From Phascolarctos cinereus (Eukaryota > Chordata > Mammalia > Diprotodontia > Phascolarctidae), in NCBI RefSeq assembly GCF_002099425.1, contig NW_018344105.1:6698501-6762500 (forward strand): a DNA stretch of 64,000 nucleotides, written 5' to 3'. The position numbers and the translations under genes were made by a program. Shown here one piece after another: positions 51,800 through 61,382 of this stretch. The notes beneath the pieces were generated by a model. The model did no database searches, was not told where the DNA came from, and saw nothing but the letters and a program-made list of their open reading frames with translations. Position 1 is the stretch's first letter, and every line of letters begins with the position of its first letter.

Positions 51800-53110
51800 G
51801 GGTAGGCTGAGCCGACATAATAAAAATGACAGTTCTACCTAAATTAAACTTATTCAGTGCCATGCCAACCAAACTACCAAAGAATTATTTTATAGAGCTA
51901 GAAAAATTAGTAGCAAAATTCATCTGGAAGAACAAAAGGTCAAGAATATTAAGAGAATCAATGGAAAAAAATGTTAAGGAAGGCAGCCTATCAGTTTCAA
52001 ATTTCAAACTGTATTGCAAAGTGTAATTATGAAAACAATCTGGTACTGGCTTAGAAGTAGGGTAGTGGATCAGTGGAATAGATTAGGTGCGCAATATACA
52101 GTACTAAAAGATTATAGTAATCTAGTATTTGATAAACCCAAAGATTCAAGGTTTGGAGGTAAAAACAACATTTGACAAAAATTGCTGGGAAAACTGGAAG
52201 TCAGTATGGCAGAAACTAGGCATAGAACAATATCTCACTTCGTATACCAAGATAAGGTCAAAGTAGATAAATGATTTAGACATAAAAGGTGATATCATAA
52301 GTAAATTAGGTACGCATGTAAAAATGTACCTATCAGATCTATGGATAGGGGGAGAGTTTTTGACCAAACAAGAGATAGAGAGGGTTCCAAGAATTGAAGT
52401 AGATAATTTTGATCACATGAAATTAGAAAGCTTTTGTACAAACAAAACTAATGTAGACAAAATTAGAAAGAAAAAAGGAAACTGAGAAAAAACATTTTTG
52501 CAGCAAGTTTCTCTGATGATGGTCTCATTTCTCAAATATATAGGGAATTAAGTCAAATTTATAAAAATAAGAACCATTCCCCAGTTGTTAAATAGTCAAA
52601 GGATATAAATAGGCAATTTTCAGAAGAAGAAATCAAAGTTATCAATAGCCACATGAAAGAATGTTTTAAATAGCTACTGATTAGAGAAATGCAAATTAAA
52701 ACAACTCTGAGATATCACCTTACTCCTATCAAATTGGCTAACATGACAGAAAAGGAAAATGACAAAACTGGAGAGGATGTGGAAAAATTGGGACACTAAT
52801 GCACCATTGGTGGAGTTGTGAACTAATCCAACTACTCTGGAGAACAATTTGGAATTACACTCAAAGGGCTATGAAACTCTTTGACCCAGCAATACCATTA
52901 CTAGGTCTGTATCCAAAAGAGATCAAAGAAGAGGGGAAAGGACCTATTTGTGCAAAAATATTTATAGCAGTTCTTTTTATGGTGGCAAAGAATTGGAAAG
53001 TGAGGGGATGCCCATCAGTTGGGGAATGGCTAAACAAGTTGTAGTATATGATTGTGATGGAATACTATTGTGCTGTAAGAAATGATGAGCAAGTTGATTT
53101 GCGAAAAACG
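51800..53110 (+). pseudogene. L1 ORF2 C-terminal remnant
   Basis: Pieces include PKLNLFSAMPTKLPKNYFIELEKLVAKFIWKNK (51,838-51,935; FIWKN is typical) and 52,799-53,044 with HHWWSCELIQLLWRTIWNYT, LGLYPKEIKEEGKGPICAKI and NWKVRGCPSVGEWLNKL. The latter segment recurs at 20,332-20,680. Confidence 0.88.
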
Positions 53111-53584
53111 TGTCAAGACTTGCATAAAATAATGAAGAGTGAAATGAGCAGAACCAAGAAAACATTGTATACAATAATAGCTATATTGTAAGGATGGGCA
53201 ACTGTGAAAGACTTAGCTGCTCTGATCAAGACAATGGTTGAAGACAATTCCAAAGTACCCATGATGAAAAATGCTATCCATCTTCAGAGAGAGAACTGAT
53301 GAACTCCAAATGCAGATTGAAGCATACTTTTTTGCTTTCTTTATTTTTATTGTTTTATTTTGTTTTCTTTTGCAATATGACTAATAAGGAAATATGTTTT
53401 GTGTGACCTCATATGTATAATCGAAGTAAAATTGCTTACCTTCTCAAGGAGAGGTGGGAGGGAGGGAAAGAATTTGAAATTTAAATTTTTTTAAATGATT
53501 GTTAAAATTTTTTTACATGTAATTGGGAAATATTTAATGAAAAAGCAATACTTTTAAAAAGAAAAGAAAAACAAAAATAGACAA

Positions 53585-54220
53585 ATAGCATCCTTTACTA
53601 TTGCTCAGGGAAGTGATGTCCACTTATTCAATAAGTATTTCTGTAGGTTTTAAACTTATTTATCATGTCTTCTCAGAATTTTTGGCAGTAATCTTCTTCC
53701 TTTTTGGAGTGGAAGTGGTAATCTATAGCTGCCTTACAGTAAATGGGCTTTCTGTCCTGTTAATATTGTGCAACTTTTTTTCCTTTTTCATTTATGTATT
53801 TATTTATTTAGTGCAGCTTTTTGTTAGAGTACTCACTAAATCTGTTAAAGTTCATTTTGCAATTCAGAAAGTAGATGTTAAGACTGATGTTGCAGAGGAC
53901 TTAATTGCTTGAAATTGGTCAATCTCATTCATATTTCAGAATGCTGGTAAGACACAACGCATTCAGCCTCAGCTTTCTCCTTGATATCATCATGGTTGGT
54001 TTGTTTTATTTGGAGGAGACCAAGGTATTACTTTTATCCACTGGTTCAATGTGACCTCTGGATTCAAGCTTAAAGCTTTTAGTCTCTACCTTTCCTTGAT
54101 ATATGGTAAGAATTTTACACTTAGAGAGTTCAAAGGACATTTTGATATCATTGAAGAAAGATTTCAGAAGATGAAGAAGCTATTTAGTTTGTTTTTCAGT
54201 GAAGCCACATGACTTGATAT
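53585..54220 (-). mobile_element. Dong/R4-like LINE relic
   Basis: On the minus strand 54,143-54,025 reads MSFELSKCKILTIYQGKVET followed by KSFKLESRGHIEPVDKSNTL. I recognise the pattern xFGLDKCKVLTxxRGK...L..G..IxxLD..xxYKYLGI found after the RT core in Dong/R4 elements. Further along, HDDIKEKAEAE and FQAIKSSATSVLTSTF fit the family's IKEKLxxEY and QAINTYAxPVLTYSF blocks. Truncated and broken. This clade is rare in mammals. Confidence 0.55.
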
Positions 54221-54227
54221 CATGGGG

Positions 54228-54748
54228 TGTCATAGCTGGGAGTCTCAGAACAGAGTGTTAGAGCTGGGAAGGGAACGTAGAACAGAGAATGTCAGCAGTG
54301 GAAAGGATCTTATAACAGAGAATGTGACAGCTGGGAGGGCTTAATTCTAAGGAATTAAGAGTATCAGAGCTCTGAGGAAACATTAGAACACAGAATTTCA
54401 AAGCCAGAAGAAACCTTAGAATGAAGAAAATGTCATAGCTTGGCTAAACCTTAGAACATAGAGGGAGAATATGTCTTAGAATACAGGATATCAGATCTGG
54501 GAGGAACTTTGGAGCAGAGAATTTCAGAGCTTGATGGGGCCTTAGAGCAGACTGTATCAGAGCTGGAGAGGACCTGAAAGCAGAGAATATAAGAATTAGA
54601 AGGGTCCTTGGAACACAGAATATCAGGCCTGGGGGGAGACCTTAGAGCACAGGAATTCAGAACTAGGAGTAAATTTAGAGCATAAAATGCCAGAGTATGA
54701 GAGACTTCAGAACACAGAAGGTCAGAGACAGAAGGAAGATTAGGATTT
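54228..54748 (-). repeat. 33-bp minisatellite from a THER1 tail (array 3, largest)
   Basis: About sixteen direct repeats with a modal 33-base unit; the plus-strand pattern is 'tatcagagctgggagg' plus 'accttagaacacagaa'. Exact 33-base units occur in succession at about 54,489-54,620. Reverse-complemented, this is the unit of arrays 1 and 2 (ttctgtgttctaaggtccct plus tccagctctgata), so the array is inverted relative to them. Units differ by many substitutions, so it is old. Confidence 0.88.
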
Positions 54749-55160
54749 ACCTAATCCCAACTCCCTCCTTTTTCTTTTAACCCTCTTTGATCTGTTGGGA
54801 AATTGGTCTTTTTTGGCTTGGGTTCCTGTGTATTGAATGAATACCTCACGATGCAGATTTATCAAAACCTGCTCTAGCCAAGAAACCAAAGCAACCTCCC
54901 TAACAGCATTTCTGCCATTTCCTCTAACCTGAGACTTCGGTCTTTTCCTGTAGAGCTGTTGACGCCAGCCTCCTGTAGACCATTTCACTTGGAATTGATT
55001 GTTAACAATGACATAAATGCCTTGGATTTGAACCCTCCCTCCCTCCTTCCCTCCTTTCTTTTGAAAAGTCAGAGATCTGTCAAATAAACTGCTGTGTTCT
55101 CCAGTCTCCTCTCTTTAAGTTAGGGTTTATTCTCTTCACCGAATAGGCAGACAATGCAAA
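54749..55160. other. No recognised feature
   Basis: About 410 bases; short simple 'ccctccctcc' run at 55,036-55,060. No family or gene recognised. Confidence 0.45.
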
Positions 55161-55340
55161 GGCCAGAGGACTCCCATCCCCTCTCTGGACCTCAGTTTCC
55201 TCCTATGTAAAATGGACTAGATGTGCTCTACAGCCTGTCCACTGTGGCATTCAAGGCTCTGTGTTTTAAGGTACAGTGTGTGCTCCTTAAGGACAGGGGC
55301 TAGTACAATGCCTGGCACATCGCTGGCCTCTTTCCTGTCT
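55161..55340 (+). mobile_element. THER1 tail followed by L2 terminus
   Basis: THER1 tail 'ctctggacctcagtttcctc', 'ggactagatgtgctctacag' (to about 55,275), then the L2 end 'gtgtgctccttaaggacagg', 'tacaatgcctggcacatcgc'. Confidence 0.7.
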
Positions 55341-55374
55341 AACAAGAAAGCAGTTTCAGTCTGAAGCCATTTGC

Positions 55375-55795
55375 ATCCAGGAAGAAGGAGACTTAGTGAC
55401 TTCTTCCTCCGCCTGGCTCAGACCACGTCTGAGACATTGTGTTCACTTCGGAGGGCCACGTTTTAATAAGGCCAGTGGTGAGTAGGAGAGTATCAGCAGA
55501 GCAACCAGGATGGGGAAGGACCTCAAATGTTTAGCCCAAAGAACAGAAGTCGCCGGGAGACATGACCACTGTCTTGAGGTTTTCAAAGAGTTGTCAGGGA
55601 GAAGGTGAAAAAAGCGGGATTTGGGCCAGAAGTCGGGCGGGGGGGGGAACCTCCTGAAGCCTTAGAGCTATCCCCACCAGAGTGGGCTGCTGCCTGGGGA
55701 GCTCGTGCATCATTTTGTGTGGCGTGAGGTGGAGGGGATGGATCCTTGTTCAGCGAGGTACAGCTTGGAGTAAATGGCCCTCCCTCCCTCTCAGT
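55375..55795 (+). mobile_element. L3/CR1 LINE 3' region
   Basis: Sense L3: 'ctgagacattgtgttcactt', 'cagcagagcaaccaggatgg', 'gacatgaccactgtcttgag', 'gagtgggctgctgcctgggg'. Contains a 10-G run near 55,637. Confidence 0.75.
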
Positions 55796-55861
55796 TCACC
55801 CATTCTTTGTTCTGGGTTCTAAGCTCTGGCAGTCTCTCTGTGTTCTGAAGGCCTCTTTGGG

Positions 55862-55945
55862 CTGGGAAGAGTTCGGTGACTTGCTCGAGGTCACACAGCT
55901 TGTGAGCAGCTGACTGGGGACTAAATCTTAAGCCCCACCGACTCG
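55862..55945 (-). mobile_element. MIR SINE fragment
   Basis: Antisense core: 'ggtgacttgctcgaggtcac', 'acagcttgtgagcagctgac'. Confidence 0.65.
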
Positions 55946-56574
55946 CTGGGGCTCCTCTGAAAAGAGCCCCCCAGAGCTATTTGTCCAGAGCCAAGCGCAC
56001 TGGCCCAGTTGTCTTGGTGATAGACAGCTTGGCAGCGAGCAAGCGAGGGCTGTCTGCACAGCTCTGAGCTGGCCTTGGACTGTCTGTAATGACTCCATTG
56101 AAGTTTGGCTAATTGAAATCAGGAAGAAAAATTAATGTAGAAGGAAAAAAATAACACCTCCAGTTGGGCTTTGTATGACTGCCAGAGGGGAGTGGTCTGG
56201 GTAGTTACTATTCTATTATTCTTAATGGGTCGTCATTATTCTGCAGGAATTGGATATGTTAGTTGTCATGAAGTTTTTGACTATTATTATACTATATATG
56301 TGTGTGTACAAACATATATACACACATATGTACATATGTATACACACACACAATACACCAGTCTTTCAGGGGTCCTGAGAAAAATCCATCTGACTTGTCA
56401 TTTCCTCCAGGACAACAACTGAGGCACAGAGGGAAAAAACCTTAAGTCCGCAGCAGAAATGGGCAAAGAATTCTTTTATTTTGTCTTCCAGCCAGTAAAG
56501 TGGGTACTATGCTCAAAGCTGAAAGAAATCAAGCTGTGGGTCCAATGAAATATGTATGGACTGTGGAATTTGGA
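55946..56574. other. No recognised repeat except a TA/CA microsatellite
   Basis: About 630 bases. 56,294-56,352 is an alternating TA/TG/CA repeat. 56,085-56,165 has a dense group of ATTG/TAAT-type words ('ggctaattgaaatcagg', 'gaaaaattaatgtag') of the kind bound by homeodomain proteins, but there is no direct evidence of function. Confidence 0.4.
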
Positions 56575-56728
56575 TCTGGAAGAGATATTAGAGATCATTG
56601 AGTCCACACTTCATTTTACAGGTGATGATTCTGAGGCCAAGGGATGTAAAGCAGCTTATCTAAGGGCACACACAGGTCACAAACAATAGAACCCAGGTTC
56701 TCTATACCATGTTGTCTAATCAAACTTT
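56575..56728 (-). mobile_element. MIR SINE
   Basis: Antisense: 'ggatctggaagagatattag', 'agatcattgagtccacactt', 'tcattttacaggtgatgatt', 'ctataccatgttgtct'. Confidence 0.8.
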
Positions 56729-56732
56729 CGAG

Positions 56733-56915
56733 GTTCATTTTTCCAAGACTCTCCTTTATCTTTAAGTCTGACTGCTTATAAGAAGAAATTGGAGATCAAT
56801 GCTTTCTCTACAAAAGTGTTAACTATTGAAATTTAACAATTAAAAGCCCCTGCAATTTCTTCTTATAAGCAGCAGGACTTAAAGACTAAAGGAAAGACTT
56901 TAAATAAATATGAAC
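56733..56915. repeat. Long imperfect inverted repeat (hairpin), unclassified
   Basis: Left arm 56,733-56,791, loop 56,792-56,852, right arm 56,853-56,915. The inner 33 bases pair at 30 of 33 positions: ctttaagtc...tgcttataagaagaaattg opposite caatttcttcttataagca...gacttaaag. Pairing continues outward with gaps to 'gttcat'/'atgaac'. The loop holds its own inverted word (gttaa...ttaac, 56,818-56,837). No flanking duplication of 8 bp is obvious. It could be a MITE relic, a precursor-like RNA hairpin or a chance-fixed palindrome. Confidence 0.8.
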
Positions 56916-57455
56916 ACCCAGGTACAAAGTAAGTACTGTCTTCCACTAAACTTCATTTATTGCCCATCTGTAGTTAATCTGTAATTACTCTTCTTATTCT
57001 CCTTTACTTAATGTCACTTTCTTTTTGTATGCTGTGAAGTCTGGACATAGTTGCATTCTTTGAAGTACTAGTTGCCACTTTGTAGCCAGTGTCATTGAGA
57101 GGGCTTCCTCATGCTCAGCTTTCACTTAACTAAACTAGTCTCTCTGTCTTTCTGTAAGCGGGAACAGCTCTCTGCTTCCTGTGTCTTTCCACCCACTCCC
57201 CTCTCCCCCTTTAAAAATGCTAGACAAAATAGAAAAGGCTGAAAAAGATCGTGATTGTGCAGGCATGTCTCCATGTCCATAGCTCCTGTGACATTTTTCC
57301 ATTCGGGAGAGAGTTCCCTTGGCAATCAGGTTACTCATTCTCACTGCCCCCTTTCCAACAAAATGTGGGCTGAGGGCCAATTCTGCCAAAACCTTCTTAA
57401 AGGGGCTCTGCCTTTTTCTCTTCTGAACAGTTTAAAGCACAGTTGATCCAAACGG
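56916..57455. other. No recognised feature
   Basis: About 540 bases; overlapping 63-84 codon frames on both strands at 57,122-57,446 are not convincing. Confidence 0.45.
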
Positions 57456-57590
57456 AACAGCTTGCCATTTTACAGATGGGAAAACTGGAGCTCAGAGAGG
57501 AGGAGTGACTTGTCTAAGGTCACTCAGCTGGTAAAAAGTGGGGCCGGGGACTTGAGCCAGGATCATCTGATACCAAGGCGGGTGGGTTCA
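57456..57590 (-). mobile_element. MIR SINE
   Basis: Antisense: 'gccattttacagatgggaaa', 'actggagctcagagaggagg', 'taaggtcactcagctggtaa'. Confidence 0.85.
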
Positions 57591-58052
57591 TCCTTACAGT
57601 TTGTTGGCCCAAAGAAATACAGTGGTTTCCTCACAGTAGTTAAATAGAACTTTGTGGCTATTTTGTGAAATGAAGACCTTTGGTGTGAAATCTCATCATT
57701 GGACTCCTTCACTGGAAATCCTGACGCACTGGGTGGGGGTTGGAGGAGGCAAAAGGGTGGGTACTCAAGGGTTTTCAAATGTTCCAGTGACTGTACCGTG
57801 TAGACATGGGGTGTGTTATGGGGTGGAGCTACCGGGAGTCTGTGAGAGGATCTGATTAACTCAAGATGGATTTCCAACTCGGGAGGAGAGGAAAGATGAA
57901 AGCTTCCCTTTGATTTGCATTGTTTGGGTAGTAGAGTGCTACAGTTAACGCCCTTTGCTCCTGCCCAGTTATGTCTTTGCTCCTAAAGCACATTTTCTTT
58001 TGGCCTGTGTTGGATGTAAGCTCCTTACAGCCTTGGCTCAGTGTTTTTTATT
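57591..58052. other. No recognised feature
   Basis: About 460 bases without assigned repeat. A 104-codon minus frame (57,563-57,877) lacks motifs. Confidence 0.45.
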
Positions 58053-58054
58053 GT

Positions 58055-58108
58055 TCATGTGTGCACACGCGTATGTATGTGTGCATATGTATGTGTGTGT
58101 ATTTGTCC
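58055..58108. repeat. TG/TATG microsatellite
   Basis: Alternating purine-pyrimidine sequence ('gtatgtatgtgtgcatatgt'). Confidence 0.85.
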
Positions 58109-58364
58109 AAAACACACAACACACAGCTGTGCTTCACACAGCACCAGATACGGCCCTCTTGTATTAACAACACCTGGGTTTGTATCTTATTTCCTTATGA
58201 GACTGAAAGTTGCATGAGGGCTACTACGTGCTGCAATTTGGTATCTCTCCCAGGATGTAGAAGAGTACTTTGCTTCCCAGTAGGTGACAAGTGTAGGCTG
58301 CCTGAGGGCAGCCCCCATGCTGGTCAGCACCCACTTCAAGTGAAAGGCACACTAGATCCTGTGG

Positions 58365-58448
58365 GATGTTCCCAGCGGCGCACGTTCCACTGCATGGATG
58401 TTCCCAGCGGTGCATGTTCTGCTGCATGGATGTTCTAGTGATGCATGG
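58365..58448. repeat. 32-bp tandem repeat, 2.6 units
   Basis: Units at 58,365-58,396, 58,397-58,428 and partial 58,429-58,448 share 'gatgttcccagcgg' and 'tgcatg'. Unrelated to the 33-bp THER1-tail arrays. Contains several CpGs. Confidence 0.88.
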
Positions 58449-58529
58449 ACTCAAGTGAAACCTAGTATACCTCACAATTGGCAATGATGCTTCAAGGACT
58501 TCTTCAGGCTGTGAAAAAAACATTTAGGA

Positions 58530-58695
58530 TACTGGAGCAGATAGAATGTTAGATGTGGAATCAGGAGCACCTAGGTTCAAGGTCTGCCTCAGATACTAGC
58601 TGGGTGACCTGGGTGAGTTACTTGACTTCTCTGAGTCTCAGTTTCCTCATCTATAAAGTGGCAACATTAATATCTAAGTCCAAGAAAGTTCCTTT
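58530..58695 (+). mobile_element. THER1/MIR SINE
   Basis: Head 'actggagcagatagaatgtt', 'aggagcacctaggttcaagg', 'gagtctcagtttcctcatct'. Confidence 0.8.
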
Positions 58696-58844
58696 ACTTT
58701 GTCTTTGTTCACTGAATAAACACTAGGAAAAAGAGAAGCCACATTCTTCAGGAGGGTGGGAGTTGCTTGGGAGCCCCTGGCGTTTCTGTTCTCTGGGGAA
58801 GGTCAATCAATGCAGTGAACAAAAGCCAATCAAAGCAGCTGTTC

Positions 58845-59033
58845 AGGGTAGTATGGCATTGCGGACCTAGAGTGAGGCATATGGGGCTTTGGATCTTGCC
58901 TCAGACAGTTACAGGCTATATGACCTGTGCTAAGTCACTGATAATAATAGTACCTACCTCACCAGGTTGTTGTGAGGACCATAATATTTATGAAGTGCTT
59001 TGTAAACCTTAAAGTGCTATATAAATACTAGTG

Positions 59034-59034
<1 letters not shown>
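58845..59034 (+). mobile_element. THER1/MIR SINE, long tail form
   Basis: Head 'gggtagtatggcattgcgga', 'gttacaggctatatgacctg', tail 'ctacctcaccaggttgttgt', 'gaagtgctttgtaaacctta', 'agtgctatataaatactagt', ending in the (ATT) repeat. Confidence 0.8.

Positions 59035-59070
<36 letters not shown>
59034..59070. repeat. (ATT)n microsatellite
   Basis: About twelve ATT units following the MIR-type tail; a further (ATT) piece lies at 59,318-59,331 after the SINE, so the SINE inserted into the microsatellite. Confidence 0.95.
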
Positions 59071-59320
59071 GCCAGCTAGGTAATGCAGTGGATAGAGTGC
59101 CAGCCTGGAGTCAGAAAAACTCATCTTCTAGAGTTCAAATCTGGCCTCAGATACTTACTAGCTGTGTGACCCTGGGCAAGTCATTTGACCCCGTTTGCCT
59201 CAGTTTCCTCATCTGTAAAATGAGCTGGAGGAGGAAGTGGCAAACCATTCCAGTATCTTTACCAAGAAAACCCCCAATGGGGTCAAAGAGAGTCAGACGT
59301 GATGGAACAACAACAATAAT
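59071..59320 (+). mobile_element. MAR1-type SINE in (ATT)n
   Basis: Complete sense MAR1: 'gccagctaggtaatgcagtg', 'gatagagtgccagcctggag', 'tgtgtgaccctgggcaagtc', 'ggaagtggcaaaccattcca', RTE-like end 'gggtcaaagagagtcagacg', tail 'gaacaacaacaat'. Confidence 0.93.
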
Positions 59321-59369
59321 TATTATTATTCAGTTTCCTCTTCAGTAAAAGGGAAGAGTTCATAGAGAT

Positions 59370-59500
59370 CATCATAAAGCACAGCTCTAGAGCTGGAAGA
59401 TACCTCCGAGGCCATCTAGTCCAACACTCATTTTACAATTGAGAAAACTGAGGTTCAGGGGTTTTCAGTAACTTGGCCAAGGTCATAGTGGCAAAGGCAG
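59370..59500 (-). mobile_element. MIR SINE
   Basis: Antisense: 'agctctagagctggaagata', 'ggccatctagtccaacactc', 'attgagaaaactgaggttca'. Confidence 0.85.
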
Positions 59501-59594
59501 GGCGTCTCTGGAGAGTCTGATTAGGCGATCTCTGCTTCCTCATGCTTCTGAGTACCATCAAGCAATACATGCTAAATTCCTGTAGTCCATACTA

Positions 59595-59720
59595 TCCTCA
59601 CAGGATTTAGAGCTTAAAGGGGGTCTTAAAAATCACTTAGTCTCCTTCCCATACTTTAGAAGTAAGAAAACTGAGGCCCAGAGAAGGTAAATAATTGGTC
59701 CAAGGTTACTATTCAACCAA
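59595..59720 (-). mobile_element. MIR SINE
   Basis: Antisense: 'gagcttaaagggggtcttaa', 'gtaagaaaactgaggcccag', 'ggtaaataattggtccaagg'. Confidence 0.82.
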
Positions 59721-60020
59721 CAGAAAGACATCTCAGGATGCCACGGAGTCCATGCCTCCCATCATACCCAACGTCCTGTGTTCCAGAGGGGATATTTGGT
59801 GTGATGGAGCAGAGAGAGGCTCGTGCTGAGTTCTTCTTCTGGGAGACAGAGAGTGTGAAATTCCAAGAGCAGCTCTGAGCTGGGCACTGGCTCCCTCCTG
59901 GCATCAGATGAAAAAGTTAAAATTAGTTGTGGGGGATCGGGCATGGTCTGCAGGAGCGACTGAAAATAGGCCGTTTCAAGAGGTGACCTCATAAATAACT
60001 GTATTGGAGGAGGGCAGAGA
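59721..60020. other. No recognised feature
   Basis: About 300 bases, no repeat identified. Part of a 141-codon minus frame (59,762-60,187) that depends on the (CA) tract and is not credible as a protein. Confidence 0.45.

Positions 60021-60021
<1 letters not shown>

Positions 60022-60060
<39 letters not shown>
60022..60060. repeat. (CA)n microsatellite
   Basis: Uninterrupted (CA) of about nineteen units. Confidence 0.97.
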
Positions 60061-60061
<1 letters not shown>

Positions 60062-61110
60062 GCTAAAAATATTCAGAAAAGTCACTGCAATCACCATAAA
60101 TTCGGCTTTAATGGACTGTTGGAATCCCAGCCCAGAGGCTACCCGGGTGCAGGTGGGTGGGGGTGTGCTGGGTTGGGGTGAGGCCATCAGAAGTCATGCC
60201 AATGTGTCTATATTTCATCTCTGGGCACAGAGGGCGGCTTTTTTTATTAGGAGGTGGGGAAGGGGAGGCATTTAAAGTCACCCCTCCCTTTCCCTTCTTG
60301 GTCTCTTCATGTTCAATACAGCCCAGGTCTCTTCTATCCTTTCAGAGCTGGACTGTGATCCCACCCTCCATTCAAAGTGCCTTTCTTACCTTCCCGTCTG
60401 ATGTGTCTCCAGCTATTTGTGTCCATAGCAGATCCTTCCATTCTGTGGTCTGTATCCAGACCGGCTTGCCTCTCTTCTCTTAATAGAAACCACAAGAGCT
60501 CAGGGCCCTCAATAGACTGGGATTGGTCTTTATGGGATGGAGGCCTCTTGGGGAGGGTCTGTAGTCTAGTGGGGAGAGGTCTTTTATTTGGGGAACAAAC
60601 TTCCTCTCCCTGAATTTAGGCTTCTACCTCTACCGTATAATTGAAACTGCTTCCTTGAAGGTCCCCAAATCCAGTGACTTCCCAGTATGGTACTTACCTT
60701 CTTCGAGTTCTCTGCAGAATTAGACTTCTTTCTTGAAAGCCTTCTCTTCCCTTGGCCATGGAGTCATTGTATGATTCTGGTTCTGCTCCTACCTCGATGA
60801 GCATCCCTTTTCTGTTTCTATCACAGGCTCACACTGCTTTCTGCCATTCTCTTGATGCTGGAGGACAGAACTCTAAACAATGAACAGAAAATGCAGAGAG
60901 GCAGAGAAGCTGGATCTAAGTAAAAACTTCTTAGAACTCTTTTTTTATTAGAGCTCTTTCAAAAGTAGACGTGACCTCCTTGGGAGACAGTGGGAGATAA
61001 ACTTCAAGAGGAGACAGAATAACCATTTATTAGGAATGTTATAGAGGGAGGACTTGGACTAGGGGGCCTTTAGTTCCTTCTAATTCTTTGTTGGGTTGAT
61101 TGCCTATCCC
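60061..61110. other. No recognised feature
   Basis: About 1.05 kb outside any recognised repeat. Frames of 78 and 108 codons on the plus strand (60,157-60,613) show no domain. This is one of the longest repeat-free stretches of the window. Confidence 0.45.
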
Positions 61111-61382
61111 TGGAACGCACCCCTACCTCCACTCTACCTCTTGGAATCCCTGATTTCCTTCAATATTCATCTCAACCTCCACCTTTATATGGAGCCTTTC
61201 CTGATACCATTGGTTTCTGTGATCTCCATCCTGAAACTCCCTGGGATCCATTTTGTATAGGTTCTCTCTATGCCTATATATGTGCATGGTGGGTCTCCCA
61301 TTAGAGTATAAGCTCCTCCAGGGCTTTGTCTTTGTGCCTGCCACAAAGCAGGTGCTTAATAAATGCTTGTTGGTTGACTGGT
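61111..61382 (+). mobile_element. L2 LINE 3' terminus
   Basis: Sense L2 end: 'cctgatttccttcaatattc', 'gtataagctcctccagggct', 'acaaagcaggtgcttaataa', 'atgcttgttggttgactg'. Confidence 0.85.

Larger units (their letters stand above)
48390..53575 (+). mobile_element. L1 LINE, both ends present, decayed
   Basis: A 5.2-kb sense L1. The 5' UTR-like start at 48,390-49,088 ('ggtggagccaagatactaga', 'cttagctgagctctcccaac') precedes an ORF1 start at 49,090, an endonuclease start at 49,462, RT at about 50,530-51,700, a C-terminal part to about 53,110 and a 3' UTR to 53,575 with an A-rich end. Mammalian L1s run about 6-7 kb, so 1-2 kb is missing, chiefly from ORF1 and the endonuclease. Dozens of stops and frameshifts make it non-functional. 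No clear target-site duplication was found. Confidence 0.9.

Noticed and set aside
59071-59330. tRNA-like heads of MAR1 and WSINE1 copies as tRNA genes
   Set aside because: They lack a complete cloverleaf and are SINE promoters, not functional tRNA genes.
59762-60187. 141-codon minus-strand frame
   Set aside because: Depends on the (CA)n microsatellite (poly Cys-Val) and has no other support.
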